Notes under the pieces: model-generated
Told to the model about the DNA's origin: nothing
Database searches by the model: none
What the model saw: the letters and a program-made list of their open reading frames with translations, nothing else
In this document: positions 1-5,271 of the stretch, piece by piece
How the letters are laid out: every line of letters starts with the position of its first letter
Numbering within the stretch: position 1 is the stretch's first letter
Assembly: GCA_937934355.1 (NCBI GenBank)
Contig: CALGZY010000251.1
Coordinates: forward strand, 1-6,548
Length of the DNA: 6,548 nt
Direction of reading: 5' to 3'
Origin: an uncultured Collinsella sp.
Lineage (GTDB): Bacteria; Actinomycetota; Coriobacteriia; Coriobacteriales; Coriobacteriaceae
Program-made: the position numbers and the translations under genes

Positions 1-254
1 TTGGAACTACAACCCAAAACCCAAGATTTCACCCGTTTGAGAAGGATAACATAGCGACCCTCTCCATCTGGGCTGTTATATGTTTCTTTTTTTATATCAT
101 AAGGGCGTTTTTTACAAACCCGCAGGAAATGCGAGCGCGAACAACTACCGTTCACCGATTTGTTTGGTTTTTTCCTTGCCTTTGTACGACGTTCACTCTA
201 GCTGTTATGCCAGCTTTATCAGGGTAAAGTGTCCCAGAGACCCTACAGAAACTG
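1..254. other. Non-coding AT-rich flank, no gene recognised
   Basis: No convincing gene is visible on either strand here. The short open frames have low-complexity or unlikely protein sequences and no good ribosome binding site. The stretch is clearly richer in A and T than the rest of the window, with T runs near 83-93, 108-113 and 168-173. A weak five-pair hairpin (arms 154-158 and 164-168) precedes the last T run and could act as a poor plus-strand terminator, but this is marginal. Together with the hairpin at 255-288 and the last bases before 327, the gene-free stretch is 326 nt. It may hold the 3' or 5' flank of a gene beyond the left edge. Confidence 0.5.
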
Positions 255-288
255 CAGGGCGGCCACGGAATCCCCCGTGGCCGCCCTG
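246..288 (-). terminator. Rho-independent terminator of kdgT
   Basis: A perfect 14-bp GC-rich stem has arms at 255-268 and 275-288 and a 6-nt loop at 269-274. Read on the minus strand it begins 38 nt after the kdgT stop codon and is followed by CAGTTTCTG, a short and only moderately T-rich tail. The plus-strand side has a TTTTT run at 301-305, but 12 nt beyond the stem, so leftward termination of the kdgT transcript is the better reading. The weak T tail is the main caveat. Confidence 0.75.
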
Positions 289-326
289 TGGTATGGCTAG
301 TTTTTAGCTTTGATTGCCGCTTGGCA

Positions 327-1346
327 TTAGGCGGCTGCGGCGGCCTTGTCGGCCGTTGCCTTGCTATCGCCGTTGCCCTGGCCCTCAAAATGCTTGTAGC
401 ACCAGCTGGTGACCAGCGGGGTCAAAATAGCCGTAACGATTGCGCAGGCAGCAACCTGTGCCGTAGCCGTCGCGAGCACCGCACCGCCGTACATGGCCCC
501 GTTGACGCTTGCCATGGCAGCAGGCGTGGCCACATTGGCTCCGGCGCAGCTCGAAATGGCCGCACCTGCGACACCCGTACCACCCGTGAGCTTATCGACC
601 GCGATGACGGGAATTGCAAAGATCACCGAGCAGATCACGCCGAGCAGGATGCCGGGAAGACCGCCGTTGATAAGCTGGCCAAAAGTCATGGTCGAGCCCA
701 TGGCAAAGAAGACGAGCACGATGATGGCGGAAAGTGCCGGTGCCATCATCTTCTTAAAGCTGGGGAACAGGTTACCCAGAATAATGCCGACGACGATCGG
801 CAGAATGGCGCCCACGAGCGACCAGCCGATCGGGGCCTGGCCGGCAGCGCCGAGCACGATCATCGTGACCGGAGGGCCGACAACCAGCGTGGTGATGGCG
901 ACAGCGCCACGCTCAGCCTCGTTGCCCATGGTACCCATCAGCCCAGCGTACATAGCGTTGTTGGCGCCGGTGCAAGCCGCCAGCATCACCATGGCAGAGA
1001 TGCCAAACAGGTTGTCGTTGAACACATAAAGAATGAGCAGCGACACGGCAACGACCACGATCTGCTTGACGGCGATGATAATGGCACCGCGGGCAGCGGC
1101 GGCAGGAGCGCTCTTAAACGAAATCGTCGTACCGACGATGAGCAAAAAAGCGCCCACGAGCGGGCCCGCGCCCTGCTGGGTCATGCCAAGCGTAAAGCTG
1201 CCGAGCGTTTTGAACAGGTCGGGGAATAGCGTGTTGAGCAGGCAGCCCAGCAAAAGCGGCACCAAAATATTGGCACCCGGGATGGAGGACATCTTAAAGA
1301 ACGGCTCCTTTGCCGCCGGCGCCTCCACCGCAGTCGATTCACTCAT
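327..1346 (-). CDS. kdgT: 2-keto-3-deoxygluconate permease (KdgT family)
   Basis: Predicted inner-membrane proton symporter for 2-keto-3-deoxygluconate, an intermediate of pectin and hexuronate breakdown. The 339-residue protein is close to family length. After a short polar N-terminus, IPG at 22-24 opens a run of about ten hydrophobic segments. Family-like stretches include LVPLLLGCLLNTLFP near 28-42, GAFLL-VGTTISFKSAP, CTGANNAMYAGLMG, and GGTGVAGAA followed by CAGANVATPAA around 255-277, which I recognise from enterobacterial KdgT. The C-terminal tail is Ala- and Lys-rich. I chose the ATG at 1344-1346 because AAAGGAG (1353-1359) sits 6 nt upstream; an ATG seven codons earlier lacks such a site. 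The gene lies downstream of an SDR gene in the same orientation, 108 nt away with a hairpin between, so it may be partly uncoupled from it or have its own promoter. Exact substrate is by homology only. Confidence 0.9.
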   Translation of the reverse strand: MSESTAVEAPAAKEPFFKMSSIPGANILVPLLLGCLLNTLFPDLFKTLGSFTLGMTQQGAGPLVGAFLLIVGTTISFKSAPAAAARGAIIIAVKQIVVVAVSLLILYVFNDNLFGISAMVMLAACTGANNAMYAGLMGTMGNEAERGAVAITTLVVGPPVTMIVLGAAGQAPIGWSLVGAILPIVVGIILGNLFPSFKKMMAPALSAIIVLVFFAMGSTMTFGQLINGGLPGILLGVICSVIFAIPVIAVDKLTGGTGVAGAAISSCAGANVATPAAMASVNGAMYGGAVLATATAQVAACAIVTAILTPLVTSWCYKHFEGQGNGDSKATADKAAAAA

Positions 1347-1395
1347 ATATATCTCCTTTGGATGCATGCGAATCGTAGCCGCACGCGCCTATGTC

Positions 1396-1435
1396 AGAAA
1401 GAAGGCGACGGTCCCGAGTCGCAGGAGCCGTCGCC
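1396..1435 (-). terminator. Hairpin terminator or attenuator between SDR gene and kdgT
   Basis: An 8-bp perfect stem GGCGACGG/CCGTCGCC has arms at 1404-1411 and 1428-1435. Three further pairs are possible (1412-1414 with 1424-1426, with G1427 bulged). On the minus strand it starts about 19 nt after the SDR stop codon and is followed by TTCTTTCTG, a plausible termination tail. It lies between two co-oriented genes, so it could end the SDR transcript, or reduce read-through into kdgT and set the ratio of the two proteins. Confidence 0.6.
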
Positions 1436-1454
1436 GAATAATCATCGCGGGGTA

Positions 1455-2204
1455 TTACCCGTCCAGGACGATGCCGCCGTCGCAGTCACCGATCTCGCCG
1501 TTCACGAAGCTGGCGAGGTCGGAAGCGAAGAACAGCACCATCTGCGCAGGCTCGCTGGCCTGGGCGGCGCGGCCCAGAGGGATACCGTTGATGATGCGCT
1601 GAGAGTTCTCGTCAGAGAGAATCGAGGTCATATCGGTCAACGTGAGCGACGGGCACACGGCGTTGCAGCGAACGCCGAACTTGCCGCCTTCCTTGGCGAC
1701 TGCCTTGGTTAGACCGTTAACACCGGCCTTGGAGCTAGCGTAGGCAGCGGTGCCGAGCAGGCCGCCGCCGATCTTGCCCGCAACAGAGCTCACGTTGACG
1801 ATAGTGCCGGCATGGGCCGCCTTAAAGTGCGGGTACACGGCGTTCATCATAGTGAAGGTACCGTTGAGGTTGATGTCGATGGTGCGACGCCACTCGGTGT
1901 CATCGATCTCGTCAAACTTCTTGGTGCTGATGACGCCAGCGCAGTTGATCAGGATGTTGGTTTGCGGCAGGTCCGTAAAAATCTGCTCGACGGTCTCGCG
2001 CGCCTTGGGCGCATCGGCGACATCGAGCTGATAGAACTTGTTGCCCTCGCCAAGCTCGGCCACAGCGGCCTCGCCCTTAGCAGCGTTCCTTGCGATGAGC
2101 GCGACATGTCCGCCGCCCGCGACGATGCCCTTGGCGATCTCGAGGCCAATGCCCTGAGTGCCGCCCGTGACAATCGCGGTCTTGCCCGTGAAGTCAAATG
2201 CCAT
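1455..2204 (-). CDS. Classical short-chain dehydrogenase/reductase (SDR), substrate unknown
   Basis: A 249-residue NAD(P)-dependent oxidoreductase of the classical SDR family, at the usual length. Visible motifs: the cofactor-binding TGGTQGIG at 13-20; ALIARN at 35-40, where Arg39 after the second strand favours NADP(H); LDV at 60-62; NCAG at 87-90 (a variant of NNAG); and the catalytic tetrad Asn112, Ser140, Tyr155, Lys159 (YASSK). The C-terminal GDCDGGIVLDG is typical. The ATG at 2202-2204 was chosen because the SDR fold starts directly after it and AAGGGGG (2214-2220) lies 9 nt upstream; the longer frame to 2321 adds 39 non-homologous residues. FabG, gluconate 5-dehydrogenase and KduD all share these motifs. 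The neighbouring kdgT makes a sugar-acid substrate, such as 2-keto-3-deoxygluconate or a diketo form, an attractive inference, but the protein is not an obvious KduD and the substrate stays open. Confidence 0.85.
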   Translation of the reverse strand: MAFDFTGKTAIVTGGTQGIGLEIAKGIVAGGGHVALIARNAAKGEAAVAELGEGNKFYQLDVADAPKARETVEQIFTDLPQTNILINCAGVISTKKFDEIDDTEWRRTIDINLNGTFTMMNAVYPHFKAAHAGTIVNVSSVAGKIGGGLLGTAAYASSKAGVNGLTKAVAKEGGKFGVRCNAVCPSLTLTDMTSILSDENSQRIINGIPLGRAAQASEPAQMVLFFASDLASFVNGEIGDCDGGIVLDG

Positions 2205-2213
2205 GACTCCATT

Positions 2214-2228
2214 CCCCCTTATGTAAGG
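2214..2228 (-). promoter_or_regulatory. SDR gene ribosome binding site overlapping a small palindrome
   Basis: AAGGGGG on the minus strand (2214-2220) is the likely Shine-Dalgarno sequence, 9 nt before the ATG at 2204. It overlaps the 12-bp near-palindrome CCTTATGTAAGG (2217-2228; 5-bp arms around TG). The palindrome might be a regulatory site or chance. Further upstream TATAAG (minus strand, 2266-2271) could be a -10 element, but no well-spaced -35 is seen; TTGTCA at 2294-2299 lies 22 nt away. Confidence 0.35.
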
Positions 2229-2357
2229 TGTCTCCTTGCGGGAAGTTGGAGCATCGCACGTGGCGCTTATATGAGTCCCAGTCGTCATGGTGGTGACAAC
2301 CCCTCGCCTAACCGCGGGCATGATAGTTCTTTGAAACGCTTCAGCAATTGAATGATT

Positions 2358-2379
2358 TTAAGTCTTTATAAGCTCTTAA
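2358..2379. promoter_or_regulatory. AT-rich 22-bp dyad, candidate MarR operator
   Basis: The sequence has the pattern TTAAG-nnn-TTATAA-nnn-CTTAA, symmetric about 2368/2369, with 16 of 22 positions obeying the dyad. Size, AT-richness and position about 80-100 nt upstream of the MarR gene, in the divergent intergenic region, fit operators of MarR-family dimers, which are usually autoregulatory. TATAAG and TAATAT hexamers inside or beside it could be -10 elements, so binding might occlude a promoter. No -35 with good spacing could be assigned (TTGAAT at 2348-2353 is 13 or 23 nt from these hexamers). Function is inferred. Confidence 0.4.
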
Positions 2380-2410
2380 TATTGCCCACTGTATGAGGCT
2401 CGCGTATTGG

Positions 2411-2468
2411 GGTATCATCTTTCACCGAAAATAGTTTCTAGTGTTAGGGGTTTTCGGTGGAAGATACC
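2411..2468 (+). promoter_or_regulatory. Long inverted repeat spanning the MarR gene start codon
   Basis: The left arm (2411-2431) and right arm (2451-2468) are complementary. GGTATC pairs with GATACC, then after a 3-nt bulge (2417-2419) TTTCACCGAAAA pairs with TTTTCGGTGGAA with one mismatch that would be a G-U pair in RNA. The innermost nine pairs (2423-2431 with 2451-2459) are perfect. The 19-nt loop contains the ribosome binding site AGGGG (2446-2450), and the GTG start (2457-2459) lies in the right arm. It may be a second operator for the regulator or an mRNA hairpin that hides the start codon. The transcription start is unknown, so these cannot be separated here. Confidence 0.55.
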
Positions 2469-2906
2469 GATTTCCATGAGCTTGGGCGTCAGCTCTTAAC
2501 TGAGTTCGGCAGCATGCATCAGCGTATTTCGCGCTTTGCGGACAAAGCTCTCGGCGGCGAGATGGCCGTCATGCGCGCCCTCATGCGCGCCGGCGGCTCG
2601 CTCACGCCGAGCGAACTCGCCGATCGTGCGTGGGTCTCGAGCGCCCGTATCGCCAATATCCTGCGCGCCCTCGAGGCCAAGGGCTGGGTCGAGCGCGAGC
2701 ACTCAAAGACCGACCGTCGTCGCGTACACGTCACGGTGACCGACAAGGGATTCCAGGTCATCGAAATCAAACGTCGGGAATTCGAGGACCGCACCGCGGC
2801 TTTCCTCGAACAGCTTGGCGAAACAGATACCCAAGAGATGGTGCGCCTTCTAAGACGTGCCAACGAAATTATCGACCGCAATCAAGAAAGGAGAGATGCC
2901 GAGTGA
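2457..2906 (+). CDS. MarR-family winged-helix transcriptional regulator
   Basis: A 149-residue DNA-binding protein, typical in length for MarR. It has an N-terminal helix for dimerisation (about 1-30), then a winged helix-turn-helix: LTPSELADRAWVSSARIANI with recognition-helix character, followed by LRALEAKGWVERE and the wing SKTDRRRVHVTVTDKG, which is the characteristic MarR D-x-R-R/wing pattern. A C-terminal helix with repeated charged residues completes the dimer domain. The start is GTG at 2457-2459 with AGGGG 6 nt upstream (2446-2450). Its stop overlaps the start of the ABC gene by 4 nt (GTGA), so it is the first gene of an exporter operon. The likely role is ligand-responsive repression of itself and the exporter; the palindromes upstream support autoregulation. 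The ligand is unknown. Confidence 0.9.
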   Translation: MEDTDFHELGRQLLTEFGSMHQRISRFADKALGGEMAVMRALMRAGGSLTPSELADRAWVSSARIANILRALEAKGWVEREHSKTDRRRVHVTVTDKGFQVIEIKRREFEDRTAAFLEQLGETDTQEMVRLLRRANEIIDRNQERRDAE

Positions 2907-5269
2907 GGATTCTCAAGCTCTTTAAAAAGCATATCCTGGCGCTGTTCGCAGCTATCGTACTTATCGTAATCAGTTGCAACGCCGATCTGGCACTGCCTAC
3001 CTACATGAGCGATATCGTCGACGTGGGCGTGCAGCAAGGCGGCATCGCCTCGCCCGTGCCCGACACCATTCGCTCCGAATCACTCGATGACCTTGAGCTC
3101 TTTATGAACGCCAAAGATGCCAAGACAGTAGAAGCTGCGTTTGGCAAGGCAAACAAAAACGGCATTCGCACGTACAAAGGCACCGAGGAGGAGCGCGCCG
3201 ATGGAGGCAAGATTGCCGACATTATGAGCCTGCCCGAGACCGTCGTTCTTTCGCTCAACCAGGGCATTGACGCCGACTCCATGGGCGACATGATGGGCTC
3301 GTCCAGCGAATCCGACGCCAGCACCACCCAGGCCATGCCCACCCCCGAGCAAATGGCAGCGATGACGCCCGAGCAGCTCGCCGAGATGCAGCAGAAAGCC
3401 GCGGCGGCGCAGAACATGCAAAAGCAGATTGATGCCGACGGCGGTAAGATCACCATGAAGAGCCTGCGCCTGGGTGTCGAGGGCGGTCTGGTAGACCAAA
3501 GCAAGCTCGTCGAGGGCGCCAACCAAATGGCAGACAAAATGGGCTCCATGTCAGGCTCCATCGTCACCCAGCGCGCCGTGAGCTATGTACAGGACGAGTA
3601 CAAGGCACAGGGCATCGACCCCGCCGACGTGCAGAACGCCTACCTGAGCCGCATGGCGACCACGATGTTTGGGCTGTGCCTGGTATCGCTCGTCGCCACC
3701 ATCCTGACCGGCGCCGTGGCGTCGCGCACCGCCTGCTCCATCGCCCGCGACCTGCGCCGCGAGACCTTCAACAAGGTTATGCACTTCTCGCCGGCCGAGG
3801 TGGGCAAGTTTAGCCAGGCCTCGCTCATCACCCGCTGCACCAACGACATTCAGCAGATTCAGATGGCCGCAACCCTGTTTATCCGCATGTGTCTTATGGC
3901 CCCCGTCATGGGCATCGTCGCTGTCATGCGTGTCCTGGCCAACCACACCGGCCTGGAGTGGACCATCGCCGTGGCCATCATCGCGGTCTCGGCCGTCGTC
4001 GGCGTGCTCATGGGCCTCACCATGCCCAAGTTCAAAAAGATGCAGAGCTTTGTGGACCGCGTGAACCTGACCGCCCGCGAGCTGCTCGACGGCCTTATGC
4101 CCATCCGCTCGTTCAACCGTGAGGAGCATGAGCTCGAGCGTTTTGACAAGGCTTCGCTCGACCTGATGACCACGCAGCTCTACACCAACCGCGCCATGAG
4201 CTTTATGATGCCGCTCATGATGCTCGTCATGAACTGCATCACCGTGCTTATCGTCTGGTTTGGCGCGCAGGGTGTGTCCGACGGCGTGATGCAGGTCGGC
4301 AACATGATGGCGTTTATCTCCTACACCATGCAAATCGTCATGGCGTTTATGATCCTCACCATGGTTTCGGTCATCCTGCCCCGCGCCGAGGTCGCAGCCG
4401 AGCGCGTGGAAGAGGTCATCACCTGCCCCACGAGCATCAACGACCCCACCTCGCCCAAACTGCCCGCTGCCAGCGCGCCGCGCGGCGAGCTCACCTTCCG
4501 TGACGTGAGTTTCCAGTATCCCGATGCCCGCGCCGACGTCATCAGCGGCGTAAACTTCACCACGCACGCCGGTCAGATGCTCGGCATCATTGGCTCCACG
4601 GGCTCGGGCAAGTCCACGCTTGTGCAGCTCATCCCGCGCCTGTACGACGTCACGGGCGGCAGCATTTCGCTCGACGGCATCGACGTGCGCGACATGACCC
4701 TTTCCGAGCTGCGCCGCCGCATCGGTTATATTCCGCAGCAGGGTCGTCTGTTCTCGGGTACCGTCGAGAGCAACCTCAAGTTTGCCGGCGACATGGTGAG
4801 TGACGAGGATATGCGCCAGGCAGCACGCGTCGCCCAGGCGGAAGACTTTATCGCCGAGCGCGAGGGCGGCTACGACTCCCCCATCAGCCAGGGCGGCTCC
4901 AATGTCTCGGGCGGTCAGCGCCAACGCCTGGCCATCGCCCGCGCGTTGGCCAAAAAGCCCGAGGTCGTGGTGTTCGATGACTCGTTTAGCGCCCTCGACT
5001 ACAAGACCGACGCGCGCCTACGCGAGGAGTTGGCCAAAAACGTCACCGACGCCGCGCTCGTGGTCGTGGCCCAGCGCATCGCGACCATCATGCACGCCGA
5101 CCAGATCATCGTGCTCGACGACGGCCACGTAGTGGGCACCGGCACGCACGAGGAGCTGCTGCGCAGCTGCCCGGCGTACCTGGAGATCGCACAGTCGCAG
5201 CTTTCCGCCGAGGAGCTGGGGCTTACCCAAGAAGAAATTGCAGCCGTCATGGAAGGAGGCGAGCGCTAA
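2903..5269 (+). CDS. ABC exporter half with degenerate ATP site and large extracytoplasmic insertion
   Basis: A 788-residue membrane-spanning ABC exporter half (TMD fused to NBD), about 200 residues longer than usual. TM1 is near 10-31, followed by DLALPTYMSDIV and an insertion to about residue 245 predicted outside the cell. TM2-TM6 lie near 250-275, 325-345, 353-373, 433-455 and 466-492. The ATPase domain starts near 529: Walker A GSTGSGKST 564-572, Q-loop Gln612, signature VSGGQ 668-672, Walker B VVVFDD with Asp692, D-loop SALD 696-699. The catalytic Glu position is Asp693 and the switch His is Gln724, the pattern of the degenerate site in heterodimeric exporters such as TM287/288 or LmrCD. 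The start is GTG at 2903 in the GTGA overlap with the MarR gene, with AAAGGAG (2887-2893) 9 nt upstream; an in-frame extension to 2630 only overlies the regulator. The probable role is multidrug or peptide/lipid export with the next gene; substrate unknown. Confidence 0.92.
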   Translation: MRILKLFKKHILALFAAIVLIVISCNADLALPTYMSDIVDVGVQQGGIASPVPDTIRSESLDDLELFMNAKDAKTVEAAFGKANKNGIRTYKGTEEERADGGKIADIMSLPETVVLSLNQGIDADSMGDMMGSSSESDASTTQAMPTPEQMAAMTPEQLAEMQQKAAAAQNMQKQIDADGGKITMKSLRLGVEGGLVDQSKLVEGANQMADKMGSMSGSIVTQRAVSYVQDEYKAQGIDPADVQNAYLSRMATTMFGLCLVSLVATILTGAVASRTACSIARDLRRETFNKVMHFSPAEVGKFSQASLITRCTNDIQQIQMAATLFIRMCLMAPVMGIVAVMRVLANHTGLEWTIAVAIIAVSAVVGVLMGLTMPKFKKMQSFVDRVNLTARELLDGLMPIRSFNREEHELERFDKASLDLMTTQLYTNRAMSFMMPLMMLVMNCITVLIVWFGAQGVSDGVMQVGNMMAFISYTMQIVMAFMILTMVSVILPRAEVAAERVEEVITCPTSINDPTSPKLPAASAPRGELTFRDVSFQYPDARADVISGVNFTTHAGQMLGIIGSTGSGKSTLVQLIPRLYDVTGGSISLDGIDVRDMTLSELRRRIGYIPQQGRLFSGTVESNLKFAGDMVSDEDMRQAARVAQAEDFIAEREGGYDSPISQGGSNVSGGQRQRLAIARALAKKPEVVVFDDSFSALDYKTDARLREELAKNVTDAALVVVAQRIATIMHADQIIVLDDGHVVGTGTHEELLRSCPAYLEIAQSQLSAEELGLTQEEIAAVMEGGER
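3341..3388 (+). repeat. Two tandem 8-codon repeats in the ABC insertion
   Basis: Residues 147-154 (TPEQMAAM) and 155-162 (TPEQLAEM) are adjacent imperfect copies within a Met-, Gln- and Ala-rich stretch of the extracytoplasmic insertion. The DNA copies (3341-3364 and 3365-3388) differ mostly at third codon positions, suggesting an old duplication or selection on the protein sequence. Confidence 0.6.
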
Positions 5270-5271
5270 TG
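5253..5271 (+). promoter_or_regulatory. Ribosome binding site and TAATG junction of the second ABC gene
   Basis: AAGGAGG (5253-5259) is a near-perfect Shine-Dalgarno sequence 9 nt before the ATG at 5269-5271. The stop TAA of the first ABC gene (5267-5269) shares its last base with this ATG. This arrangement fixes the start and implies coupled translation, which suits two subunits made in equal amounts. Confidence 0.8.

Noticed and set aside
80..307. 75-codon plus-strand open frame in the left flank
   Set aside because: No ribosome binding site, no recognisable protein character, and it runs through the kdgT terminator hairpin.
288..1229. Long plus-strand open frame opposite kdgT
   Set aside because: The product is rich in His, Arg, Asp and Gly with no domain character, as expected for the antisense of a GC-rich membrane-protein gene. 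The minus strand encodes a clear KdgT.
2205..2321. 39-residue N-terminal extension of the SDR
   Set aside because: The SDR fold begins right at MAFDFTGKTAIVTGG, and the extension has no family similarity.
2630..2902. In-frame upstream extension of the first ABC gene
   Set aside because: It overlies the MarR coding region in another frame, has no exporter similarity, and the GTG at 2903 has a proper ribosome binding site and a GTGA overlap.
2896..2925. Nine-codon open frame from ATG 2896 as a leader peptide
   Set aside because: The ATG is only 2 nt from the GGAG core, too close for efficient initiation, and it lies inside the end of the MarR gene. Probably chance.
3551..4924. 457-codon minus-strand open frame opposite the first ABC gene
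   Set aside because: His-, Asp- and Gly-rich shadow caused by G/C-ending codons in the real gene, which carries full ABC motifs on the plus strand.
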